In this document: positions 14,996 through 24,504 of the stretch, in pieces | How positions within the stretch are numbered: the stretch's first letter is position 1 | Layout of the letters: each line of letters starts with the position of its first letter | NCBI GenBank assembly: GCA_964588665.1 | Contig: CAZPQQ010000028.1 | Span: forward strand, 1 to 36,465 | DNA: 36,465 nucleotides | DNA from: UBA2160 sp964588665 | GTDB taxonomy: Bacteria > Chloroflexota > Dehalococcoidia > Lucifugimonadales > UBA1123 | Direction: 5' to 3' | Notes under the pieces: generated by a model | What the model was told of the DNA's origin: nothing | The model's database searches: none | The model's input: the letters and a program-made list of their open reading frames with translations, nothing else | Position numbers and translations under genes: made by a program

Positions 14996-15320
14996 TCGTG
15001 CTCCTCGGCGAGGAGTGGTTCGTCCTCGCCATCGTCTACGTCAATGTCGGTCGCGGCCCGCGCCGATGCGGAGTGTGGCGGCTTGGCCTTGATGGTGATA
15101 AACAATTTATGTGGACGCAACTTTGTCTCGCCATCCTGAGTCCGCAGACGAAGAATCTCGTCGACTTCCACACACGGTCGCCTGCGGGTCCCCAGATACT
15201 TCGCTTCGCTCAGCATGGCGAACTAACTTGAGCACAAAGTATTTAGTTGATGACCATAAGGGCCAGAGCACCAGTGTCATTGGTGTGCTCGGTCTCCAGG
15301 CCGACTCCACGTATACTCTT
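14992..15320 (-). pseudogene. Remnant gene split by a MITE-like insertion
   Basis: Two coding-looking pieces flank the repeat at 15105-15245. The 3' piece (about 15104 to 14992) reads KLFITIKAKPPHSASARA and ends in an acidic tail PLLAEEHE; its TGA overlaps the SDR start codon as ATGA, the mark of a once translationally coupled gene. The 5' piece (15320 to 15246) reads GVGLETEHTNDTGALALMVIN and then meets a stop inside the repeat. Together they would give a smooth MVIN/KLFITI join. The ETEHTNDTG pattern is reminiscent of hotdog-fold MaoC-type dehydratases, but the fragment is too short to be sure. No start codon remains: the 5' piece abuts the CoA-transferase stop at 15321. Confidence 0.5.
15105..15245. 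repeat. MITE-like element with imperfect inverted ends and flanking ATTTA repeats
   Basis: The arm at 15128-15158 (TCGCCATCCTGAG through AAGAATCT) is an imperfect inverted match of 15194-15221. Outside the arms the similarity weakens but continues, with ACTTTGT at 15120-15126 and ACAAAGT at 15234-15240. ATTTA occurs at both outer edges (15105-15109 and 15241-15245), a candidate 5-bp target duplication. It has no coding capacity. The 13 bases TCGCCATCCTGAG recur at 36266-36278, showing a dispersed family. Confidence 0.6.
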
Positions 15321-16535
15321 CTAGTCTGCGGCGGCGTCGCTGGCGTCGGTGCTCCTGACGACTTCGCTGTCGTGCAGTGAGCGCACCTTGGCGTCGTCGT
15401 ATCCCAGGATGTCGCTCAGAACTTCGTTGGTGTGCTCGCCAATGACTGGAGTGGGACCAACGACCATCGGGGTGCGGTCGAATTTGATCATCTTGCCGGC
15501 GACCCACATCTTGCCCGCGATCGGGTCGGGTACTTCCATCATGATCTCGCGCTCGGTGAGATGAGGTTCAACCGCAGCCTGAGCGACGGTGTTGACGGGT
15601 GAGCAAGGGACGCTGAAGCTCGAAAGCTGGTCGGACGCGTCTTTCGTGGTGCGGGTCGAGAACCACTCGTTCAATTCGGCCTCCATCGCGTCGTTGTTCT
15701 CCAGTCGAAGGTCACGGGTCGAGAATCGAGGGTCTTCCTGCCATTCCGGCTTGTCCATCGCGTCGCAGATTCGACCCCACATCGCGTCGTTGTTGGCCGC
15801 AATGATGATCCAGCCGTCCGCAGTCTGATAGGTCCCGCCCAGGCCTTTGCCGTTGCCTTCACGCGGCTGCTCGTAGCCCGAGCCCAGATAGGCGGAGATC
15901 GGAATTTCATTTGTCGTGAAACCGGTGTCGGCGAGGCAGACGTCGATGGCTTGCCCCATGCCCGAGATTTCCCGTTCCCGGAGCGCCGCAAGGGCGCCGA
16001 TGGTCGCGTGCAGCGACGTGATTCGGTCGATCAACGGGAAGTATGTTCGGATCGGGGGGTCGTCCGGGAATCCGGTCAACGACATCAGGCCGCCCATGGC
16101 TTGTCCGATCGGGTCGAAGCCCACGCGGTCTTTGTACGGGCCGTACTGTCCGTATGCGGACACGTTGATCATGATTATCCTGGGATTGAGCTTCTTGAGC
16201 TCTTCGTAGCCGAATCCCATGACGTCGATGGTGCCTGGGCGGAAGTTTTGCAGAAAGAAGTCGGACACTTTCACGAGATCACGCAGGACCTCTTTGCCTT
16301 CGTCGGTTCTGAGGTTGACTGACAGGCTCTTCTTGCCGCTGTTGTACTGCACCCAATAGGCGCTCTGGCCTCGGACGCGAGGGCCATTTCGCCGGCTTTC
16401 GTCCCCGGCCGGTGTCTCGATCTTGATGACCTCGGCGCCCATTCTCGCGAACATGAGGGCGCATCTCGGGCCCGCCTGGTACCTGCCCAGATCGAGGAAC
16501 CTCAGTCCCTGCAACGGTGTGTTCTGTTCGGTCAT
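15321..16535 (-). CDS. CaiB/BaiF-type (class III) CoA transferase
   Basis: A 404-residue family III acyl-CoA:carboxylate CoA-transferase, which moves CoA through aspartyl-CoA thioester and anhydride intermediates. The N-terminal LRFLDLGRYQAGPRCAL (11-27) and GAEVIKIETPAGDE (33-46) are the usual CoA-binding start. NFRPGTIDVMGFGYEEL (97-113) follows, and the catalytic Asp should be D141 in GFDPIGQAMGG. The linker and C-terminal halves (GGTYQTADGWI, VPCSPVNTVAQA) are also typical. The acyl substrate cannot be told. The start ATG at 16535 is 2 bases after the stop of the crotonase gene, so the two are one operon and probably act on the same CoA ester. Confidence 0.92.
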   Translation of the reverse strand: MTEQNTPLQGLRFLDLGRYQAGPRCALMFARMGAEVIKIETPAGDESRRNGPRVRGQSAYWVQYNSGKKSLSVNLRTDEGKEVLRDLVKVSDFFLQNFRPGTIDVMGFGYEELKKLNPRIIMINVSAYGQYGPYKDRVGFDPIGQAMGGLMSLTGFPDDPPIRTYFPLIDRITSLHATIGALAALREREISGMGQAIDVCLADTGFTTNEIPISAYLGSGYEQPREGNGKGLGGTYQTADGWIIIAANNDAMWGRICDAMDKPEWQEDPRFSTRDLRLENNDAMEAELNEWFSTRTTKDASDQLSSFSVPCSPVNTVAQAAVEPHLTEREIMMEVPDPIAGKMWVAGKMIKFDRTPMVVGPTPVIGEHTNEVLSDILGYDDAKVRSLHDSEVVRSTDASDAAAD

Positions 16536-16537
16536 GA

Positions 16538-17302
16538 CTACTTGCGCCCCTTTCTATCGAGGAATGGTTTGAACCCTTCCAACACTGGAGTGGGGGCAAG
16601 CTTCCCGGCTTGCGCCTCCAACTCACTGTCGTACATCTCACGCCAACCCATGCCGATATCCTCGATCATCAGCTCTTTGATCCCTTGCACCATACGCGGG
16701 TCGTTGACGGCCACCTGCTTCGCAACCTCCATCGCCTTCTCCAAGAGCTGGTCGACGGGGACAAGGTAATTGAGCAGACCGATTCGGAACGACTCCTCGG
16801 CGCCGACGACCCGGGCCGTCAACAGGAGGTCCTTTGCGATCGGCCAGCCAACCTGCATGGGCAAGCTCCAGGTGGAGTTGACGCGACCGTATTGGGCAGC
16901 CAAGAAACGGAATCGGGTGCGTTCGCAACCCACCCGTATGTCGAAGCTCGATGCAAGCACCGCGCCACCCCCGTAAGCCAGCCCGTTGAGCGCCCCGATG
17001 GTCGGCTTCGTGCACGCTGCGATGTGCCACGTCATCTCGGGCCGGTTGGGATCGGCGGGAGGAGGGTTCGGGTCCTCGGCGTTGCGGGCCATCTCGTGGA
17101 TGTCCGCGCCTGCGGAAAACGCTCTATCGCCCGAGCCGGTGAAGATGATCGCTCGGATGTCGTTGTCTTCCTCCAGTTCGGTCACTGCCTGGTCGATTTC
17201 GTCGTAGTGTTGACGGCTGAGGGCATTCAGAACCTCCGGACGGTTGAGGGTAATGATGCCAACGCTCTCATCGCGCTCGAGTTTAATCAGCTCATAGCTC
17301 AA
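16538..17302 (-). CDS. Enoyl-CoA hydratase/isomerase (crotonase) family protein without canonical Glu residues
   Basis: A 254-residue crotonase-fold protein. The family strand pattern is clear: VGIITLNRPEVLNAL (14-28), the first oxyanion-hole segment AFSAGADIHEM (61-71), and ALNGLAYGGGAVLASSFDIR (104-123) with the second oxyanion Gly. Enoyl-CoA hydratase uses two Glu; the first falls at V115 in GGGAVLA (normally GGGCELA) and the second at about A135. With both missing, ordinary hydration is unlikely. Other crotonase chemistries (isomerase, decarboxylase, hydrolase, dehalogenase) remain possible. The TTG start at 17302 has GAGGAG seven bases upstream. It is the first gene of a two-gene operon with the CaiB-type transferase. 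Confidence 0.87.
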   Translation of the reverse strand: MSYELIKLERDESVGIITLNRPEVLNALSRQHYDEIDQAVTELEEDNDIRAIIFTGSGDRAFSAGADIHEMARNAEDPNPPPADPNRPEMTWHIAACTKPTIGALNGLAYGGGAVLASSFDIRVGCERTRFRFLAAQYGRVNSTWSLPMQVGWPIAKDLLLTARVVGAEESFRIGLLNYLVPVDQLLEKAMEVAKQVAVNDPRMVQGIKELMIEDIGMGWREMYDSELEAQAGKLAPTPVLEGFKPFLDRKGRK

Positions 17303-17337
17303 GGGATTGCTCCTCGTGCAGGGGTTGGGTTTGGGCC

Positions 17338-17367
17338 ATTATATTGACGGGTTGGTTGAAGGGTCAA
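17338..17367 (-). promoter_or_regulatory. sigma70 promoter of the crotonase-CoA transferase operon
   Basis: On the minus strand: TTGACC (complement of 17362-17367), an 18-base spacer and a perfect TATAAT (complement of 17338-17343). The transcript would start near 17331, leaving a leader of about 28 bases before the TTG start. This is one of the best promoter matches in the window. Confidence 0.75.
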
Positions 17368-17487
17368 GGAACTCTTCGGCAAAGCCGTCCGTCAGCGTCG
17401 CTGCGTACGGCGGCGGCTGACCATCAGCGCCGTCGAAGCATCGCATTTTTCGTGATCGCGACGCCCAACGGCGATGAATCGTTTGTG

Positions 17488-17493
17488 TATAAT
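17488..17493 (+). promoter_or_regulatory. Candidate -10 for the synthetase gene
   Basis: A perfect TATAAT at 17488-17493 sits about 190 bases upstream of the synthetase start. I see no good -35 at the right distance. Apart from this and the divergent promoter, the 382-base gap 17303-17684 holds nothing I can support. Confidence 0.35.
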
Positions 17494-17684
17494 GTCCCCA
17501 CTTTGTCGATCCGAACGGCGGAGGGCGCGGTTGGACTCAATGACCGTCACGAGAATCCAGACGCCGCCTGTTCGGCGAGGCATTTGACGCGCCCGCAGGG
17601 AGTCGATCGCCGCCAATTGACGATCGCCGCAATCGGACCGTACACCGCACACCACCGCAATATGAAGCAAGCCGGAGGAAGACT

Positions 17685-19439
<1,755 letters not shown>

Positions 19440-19722
19440 CGTAGCGAGGCGGTCGCTCGTGGGCTACATGGAACCACACGAAAACGTCTGAGTTCCAACA
19501 ATGGCGCACGGGGACCTTGTTCTGGGTCTCAGCAAGTCTCAGTAATTGGGTTGCCGGGTGACCGGGGACGGATTGGCAGAGTTCTCTACAATGAGCGATT
19601 TCTTCCCTTGTCGCGTCTCGCCAGGGCCTGAGCCGTCAGACTAAGGGTCTGGCCGAATCAGCACGCGGGATTGTCGCGAGATCCCATTTGAATGGCGATT
19701 GAAACGAACATGGGAGTCAGCC

Positions 19723-21399
19723 GTGGTCCAAAAACTGAGCGTCGAACAGAAATCTTGGGTTGATAAGACTCTTGACTCTATGACTCTGCAAGAGTGCATA
19801 GGCCAGGTGCTGATGCCGCATCACCCCTTCCAAGCATTGCAGACCGATTTTCAGGCAGTAATGAAGTCTTCAACAGAAGATTGGCTTCGTCTCATCGACA
19901 ACATTCCGTTGGGCGGGATGTGCGTCAGGATGCCGCCTTCACAAGAGCTCAAGGCCATGCTCGGTAGAATCCAATCCGAATCGAAAATACCGATCATCGT
20001 TGGCGCCAACGTTGAACCGGGCGCCTCGATCCGCGCCATTGGCGGTCGTAGAGATGGGCAGGGGCCTGAGGCGCCGGACTACGCGGGCACGGCGCCCCCG
20101 ATGATGGGTTTCGGAGCCGCCGACGACCCGAACTTGACATACGAGACATGCAGGCTTATTGCGGAACAGAGGCGATCGTACGGATTTCATTGGACCTTCG
20201 CGCCAGTAATCGACCTCAATCTCAATTTCCGGAATCCAGTCACAAATATGCGGTCCCTGGGCGATGACACAGATAAGGTCTTGCAGCAGGCGACAGAATT
20301 CATTCGAGGTTTTCAACACGGCGGTTTAATGGCGGCCACGGCCAAGCATTTCCCTGGTGACGGCACAGACGAGAGGGACCAGCATCTGCTAACCACTTCC
20401 AATCATCTTTCGTTGGACGAATGGTGGACGTCTTACGGAAAGATATGGAAATCGGTGATTGACATGGGCGTCAACGCTGTGATGGTAGGACACATCGCTT
20501 TTCCGGCATACGAGCAGCGTTACGGCGGATCTGAGCCGTCGTTGCCTGGGACCCTTAGCAGCAAGATTCAGACGGAGTTGTTGAGAGAAGAATTGGGATT
20601 TCAGGGGGTCATCATCTCGGACGCCAGTCCGATGACCGGCATCACGAGTCGCGTCAATCCGAGCGACAGGGCGATTGAGAATATTCGGGCAGGCGCCGAT
20701 ATGTGCCTGTTGCCGGAAACGATGACCGACTTTGGCCTGATAGAGGGCGCTGTCCGCGACGGAAGGTTGAACGAAGACAGGATCAGGGACTCTGTCAAAC
20801 GGATACTGGAAATGAAATCGCGCCTCTCATTGCACGAGGACGTCTTCATGTCCGGCGACACAGAATATACATCAGCGCAATCAGAGCAGATCGTGCGCGC
20901 GGTCGCAGAAAAGAGCATCACAGCGCTACGCACCCAAGAAAATCGCTCTGTGGCTCTCAACGGCAGCGAGAGTGTCCTTTTCGTCAATGTGTTTGTGGAC
21001 GCTGCTTTCACAACTTCAAATCTGGATATCCTAGCGGGGGCCCTGCAGTCGGAAGGGTGCACCGTCGAACAATTGGAGAATCCAACGGATACTCAGCTAC
21101 AAGAAACACTGCCCAACTACGATGCTGTGTTCGTGAACATCTGCCACATACCCATGAGCGGCAGTTTCGGTCAAATCGGCGCAGGATTCAGCCAGTCTCT
21201 TTGGCGGATTCTTCATCTGTACCATGACAGAGTGACTTACACATGTTTTGGCACACCGTACGTCATGTACGAAATGCCGCACGTGCCGAACATGTTGTTC
21301 GCATACGGCGCTTCACAGTCGGTTCAACTGGCGGTGGCCAAGGTCTGGTTGGGCAAATCGGACGCGACTGGGACCTTGCCGGTGAAAGAGCCCCGTTGA
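19723..21399 (+). CDS. Glycoside hydrolase family 3 protein (NagZ-like)
   Basis: A 558-residue protein whose first about 370 residues form a GH3 TIM barrel related to beta-N-acetylhexosaminidases. KHFPGDG (208-214) plus D219-x-H221 matches the NagZ-type Asp/His acid-base loop, and D300 in GVIISDASPM is the nucleophile position. The barrel also shows FAPVIDLN (159-166) and AGADMCLLP. Residues about 400-558 form a second alpha/beta domain, as in longer GH3 enzymes. There is no signal peptide, so a cytoplasmic sugar-recycling role is plausible; the substrate is unknown. I chose GTG at 19723 because GGGAG (19712-19716) lies six bases upstream. A TTG at 19699 opens the frame eight codons earlier but lacks a site. 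Confidence 0.85.
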   Translation: MVQKLSVEQKSWVDKTLDSMTLQECIGQVLMPHHPFQALQTDFQAVMKSSTEDWLRLIDNIPLGGMCVRMPPSQELKAMLGRIQSESKIPIIVGANVEPGASIRAIGGRRDGQGPEAPDYAGTAPPMMGFGAADDPNLTYETCRLIAEQRRSYGFHWTFAPVIDLNLNFRNPVTNMRSLGDDTDKVLQQATEFIRGFQHGGLMAATAKHFPGDGTDERDQHLLTTSNHLSLDEWWTSYGKIWKSVIDMGVNAVMVGHIAFPAYEQRYGGSEPSLPGTLSSKIQTELLREELGFQGVIISDASPMTGITSRVNPSDRAIENIRAGADMCLLPETMTDFGLIEGAVRDGRLNEDRIRDSVKRILEMKSRLSLHEDVFMSGDTEYTSAQSEQIVRAVAEKSITALRTQENRSVALNGSESVLFVNVFVDAAFTTSNLDILAGALQSEGCTVEQLENPTDTQLQETLPNYDAVFVNICHIPMSGSFGQIGAGFSQSLWRILHLYHDRVTYTCFGTPYVMYEMPHVPNMLFAYGASQSVQLAVAKVWLGKSDATGTLPVKEPR

Positions 21400-21498
21400 C
21401 TCCGACGACTCAGGCATTTGGGAATCCAGCGCGTTGTGACAAGATCGCGTCAGCAGTGATGAAAACGTCCAAGCAAGATCGGAGATGGCAGGCAATGA

Positions 21499-21693
21499 AA
21501 GTATGACGGCGCCACACTGCCAATCTCAGACGAGATTCCGCCTCCGACGATCGAGGAGGTCAGCCCCAGCATCTATGCTTACGTGCAGCTCGACGGGAGC
21601 TGGGGGTTGAACAACTGCGGATTCGTGGTTGGACGGGACGCGGTGACCATGATCGCATACAGCAGCGGCAAGCCGGTCCGTTGCCTGGCCTGA
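21499..21693 (+). pseudogene. N-terminal fragment of a metallo-beta-lactamase-fold hydrolase gene
   Basis: An open stretch of 64 codons between TGA at 21496 and TGA at 21691 reads KYDGATLPISDE, then IEEVSPSIYAYVQLDG and SWGLNNCGFVVGRD before VTMI. This is the usual first beta-hairpin region of MBL-fold proteins (x-V-x-x-x-I-Y-A-Y-x-x-x-D-G-S-W-G-x-N-N-x-G-F), which should continue into a DT motif and then HxHxDH. Here similarity ends right after VTMI and the frame stops within 15 residues. No ATG, GTG or TTG opens the frame at its beginning. An ATG GCA GGC start with GGAG upstream exists in another frame at 21485, suggesting a frameshift. The rest of the gene is absent. No other gene is seen in 21400-21715. 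Confidence 0.6.
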
Positions 21694-21715
21694 CCCCGTC
21701 CGGAGCCCGGCTCTC

Positions 21716-23470
21716 CTAATCTCTCGGAATCAGCGGAAGCTTGACGTGCGACGGGTACTCGCTCGTATGGAAGATGTGCTGCAGAGCCGACACATGCTCG
21801 GCGTCGGACCCTATTGCCTCTCCGGTGTTGGCGTTCCGGTCGAATCGCGGGAAGTTGCTGCTCGAAATCTCCAGCCGGATGCTGTGCCCTTGCTTGAAGA
21901 GGTTGCTGGTCGCCCACAGGTCTATCGTGAATTCGTAGACCTGACCGGGCTGTAGCAGACTCGCCGGTTGCCGTGTGATGCGATACCTGGCGCGAACGAT
22001 GCCGTCCGTCAGATTTCGGGCGTATCCGTTCGGATCGACATCGACGAGCTTGGCTGTAAAGTCGGTGTCGAACGCTGAGCTGGACGCGAAGAGCGTGACG
22101 TTGATCGGCCCAGTCACCTCCACGTCCCGATCCAGCGGCGGCGTGCTGTATACGAGGACGTCGTCACGGCCCTCCACGCGACGCTGGTCGTAGACGCCGG
22201 CGGCCATGAACCCGACGTCGCAGCACAATTGGCCTCCGAGCGTCGGGACGGGATTCAGCGGATTGTAGACGTACACATCGGGCTCTTCTTCTCCGCTCGG
22301 CGACTCCCGCGACAACCGTCCGTCGCCGCTCAGCGAGTTTGCTTTGCCGGCGCTGTGGAGGTAGTAGTTGACCATGTTCGCCCGGGACAGCGGCCACTCG
22401 TCTTCGGAGCGCCAGACGTTCTCACCCATGACGAATATGCGCACGGGCTTATCGTCGGGGACGCCGTTGTCCTCGCCCTTCAGCCAGTGGTCGTAGAACC
22501 GGAGCATTTGGCCCTGGAGGTCGATGCCCGCCGCCGACGATCGTGTCCCGAAGTTGTGAGCTCCCGAGACGTTGGTCGGAGACCCTCCGTGCACCCACGG
22601 TCCGATCAGCAGGCGCTGGCCTTCGCGAGCGGATTTCGTTGAGCCGAGTTCGCGCATCCGGGTGAAGTTGCGAATGGTGCCGCCGAGGAAGATGTCGTGC
22701 CATCCACCGAAGTTGAACGCGGGCACGGTTATGTCGGGGTGGGACTCCTCGATGCTGACTGTCTTCCAATAGTCGTCATATTCCGGATGATCCAGCCAGT
22801 CGTAGTAATAAGGCGCAAGCTCGCCCATCAGGTGGGGCATCTCGGCCATGGGCAAGTGGCGAAAGGCGTCCGTGAGGTTGTCTTTCGCCACGATCAGACG
22901 CTCCAGATCGTCGTCATGCAGATGCAACCTTCGCGAGATGTTCGTCCAGTTCGCGGCGGTGAGGCCGCCCATGGCCCAGGACAGGTTGAACCCGAGTTCG
23001 AACGCGCCCCCCTGCCATGCCCATCCCTCGTGGTAGTCTGACGCGGTGACGCCAGGGACGATCGCCTTGAGCGACGGCGCATTCGACTTCGCCGTCAGCC
23101 ACTGAGTGGCGCCGACATAGGAGACGCCGTACATCCCAACATTGCCGTCGCACCACGGCTGACTCGCCACCCATTCAACGGAGTCGTAACCGTCGTCGAT
23201 CTCGTTGACGAACGTGTAGAACACACCGTCGGAACTGTACCGGCCACGAACGTCCTGCACCACGACGGCATACCCGTTCATGGCACCGCGTATGGCGTCC
23301 AGCGTGCCTGTTCTGTTGGCGGGAGCGGATTTATCGTAAGGCGTTCGACTGAGGAGGGCCGGCGTCTTTCCGGCCACGTCGGGTCGGAATACGTCGGCGT
23401 ATGTGGTGGTCCCGTCGCGCATCATGATCGCGACGTTGTATTCGAATTTAACGGAGTACGGCCCCGGCAT
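21716..23470 (-). CDS. CocE/NonD-family hydrolase (X-Pro dipeptidyl-peptidase-like)
   Basis: A 584-residue serine hydrolase of the CocE/NonD type, with an alpha/beta-hydrolase domain and a C-terminal jelly-roll (PepX_C). The catalytic triad is readable: S117 in GMYGVSYVG, D259 in GGWHDIFLGG and H294 in IGPWVHGG. GYAVVVQDVRGRYSSDG (66-82) is the usual signature before the nucleophile, and WRSEDEWPL and GPINVTLFASSSAFDTDFTA belong to the jelly-roll. Family members cleave esters, amides or proline peptides; the substrate is unknown. The frame is open from 23641, but MPGPYSVKFEYNV at 23470, with GGGAGGA five bases upstream, is the proper start. No signal peptide. Confidence 0.9.
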   Translation of the reverse strand: MPGPYSVKFEYNVAIMMRDGTTTYADVFRPDVAGKTPALLSRTPYDKSAPANRTGTLDAIRGAMNGYAVVVQDVRGRYSSDGVFYTFVNEIDDGYDSVEWVASQPWCDGNVGMYGVSYVGATQWLTAKSNAPSLKAIVPGVTASDYHEGWAWQGGAFELGFNLSWAMGGLTAANWTNISRRLHLHDDDLERLIVAKDNLTDAFRHLPMAEMPHLMGELAPYYYDWLDHPEYDDYWKTVSIEESHPDITVPAFNFGGWHDIFLGGTIRNFTRMRELGSTKSAREGQRLLIGPWVHGGSPTNVSGAHNFGTRSSAAGIDLQGQMLRFYDHWLKGEDNGVPDDKPVRIFVMGENVWRSEDEWPLSRANMVNYYLHSAGKANSLSGDGRLSRESPSGEEEPDVYVYNPLNPVPTLGGQLCCDVGFMAAGVYDQRRVEGRDDVLVYSTPPLDRDVEVTGPINVTLFASSSAFDTDFTAKLVDVDPNGYARNLTDGIVRARYRITRQPASLLQPGQVYEFTIDLWATSNLFKQGHSIRLEISSSNFPRFDRNANTGEAIGSDAEHVSALQHIFHTSEYPSHVKLPLIPRD

Positions 23471-23735
23471 TCTCGTCCTCCCGAATCGGCTGTGACAGCG
23501 TAGTCGACCGAGCCCCTGACAAGGCGGCGGGTGTGACCTTAGCACAGCGATGGCGCCCCTGCAACCGAGCCTCCGTCGTGCGCGGGCATGGGATTTCCCC
23601 CATCTTGAGCTGGCGCGAAGACTGCTGTTTGAAGAACACATCGCCGTCGGCTCGGGGGCGTCCGGCGCATCAGCGCCTTGGGTCGGTTGTGGTACGCTTT
23701 CCGGCGATCATCGAACCGCGCCGGGGGACGAGAGT

Positions 23736-24287
23736 TTGTTTGTGTTCGGCCATGTCGGCCTGACGATCGGAGCCGCGTACGCCTCCCGAGCGGCGGCCTC
23801 ACGCTGGCGGAAGCACGCCGTGGCCTTCTCGATGGATTTCAGGCTAGTCGTCGTGGGCTCGATGGCCCCCGATCTGATCGACAAACCGTTGGGTTTGTGG
23901 ATCGCTCCCGACCTGGTGGACAACAGTCTCCGGAGCGTCGCTCACACGCTGGTATTCGCGGTGTCGCTGCTGAGCTTGGGGTTGACAATCTGGGCGCTGG
24001 AACGCGGTCCGAAGTTGGCCTTGGCGGCGGTCTCCAGCGCCGGCCACATCGTGTTGGATCGAACGTGGCGGACGGCGTCGGTCCTGTTCTGGCCGTTTCT
24101 GGGCTGGGATTTCGGCGTCACGTACCCGCCGGTTTCGGAGTGGGCCTCCAAGCGCGTCTTCGACGCTCTTCGGTTCTTCACCGATTTCCCGGAGCTGGTT
24201 GGGTTCGTCATCATCGTCGCGGTCGCCGCGAGACTTGTTTACACGAAGAGCACTCGACGCTTTCTACGCGGCGGAGTCGTGTCGTGA
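23736..24287 (+). CDS. DUF457/YdjM-like membrane-bound putative metal-dependent hydrolase
   Basis: A 183-residue integral membrane protein. The pattern of metal-type residues is that of the LexA-binding/YdjM-like (DUF457) family: H6 near the N-terminus, D46 and D49 in SMAPDLID, H70 in RSVAHTL, and H104 with D108 in GHIVLDRTW. Hydrophobic segments at about 36-46, 70-88, 94-106 and 160-174 fit a small polytopic protein. Function is not established; family members may act on membrane phospholipids. The frame is open from 23550, but the upstream part is non-family sequence. I chose TTG at 23736 (MFVFGHVGL) because GGGGGA lies seven bases upstream; GTG 23742 is an alternative. It is divergent from the CocE-like gene. 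Confidence 0.75.
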   Translation: MFVFGHVGLTIGAAYASRAAASRWRKHAVAFSMDFRLVVVGSMAPDLIDKPLGLWIAPDLVDNSLRSVAHTLVFAVSLLSLGLTIWALERGPKLALAAVSSAGHIVLDRTWRTASVLFWPFLGWDFGVTYPPVSEWASKRVFDALRFFTDFPELVGFVIIVAVAARLVYTKSTRRFLRGGVVS

Positions 24288-24374
24288 ACATTCTTCCGCG
24301 GGCGCCGCGCAGCTCGTCGCCGTGACCCGAAACCAGCGTGGTCGCTTCGATCCTCACCTCCGCTAGCAACCGTA

Positions 24375-24403
24375 TTGGCCCGACCCGCCGTGGATGCTAC
24401 AAT
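24375..24403 (+). promoter_or_regulatory. sigma70 promoter of the M20 gene pair
   Basis: TTGGCC (24375-24380), a 17-base spacer, an extended TGC and TACAAT (24398-24403) lie about 100 bases before the first M20 start. The -10 matches 5 of 6 positions. Transcription should begin near 24410 and cover both M20 genes. Confidence 0.65.
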
Positions 24404-24504
24404 CGCCAAGCGATTAGTCATGACACCAGCGGGCGCCGCCGGATGATGCAAATGCGGCAGCCCATGGCCTCTTCCGGCTGACCAAAGCAACAAGGAGCGT
24501 ACCC

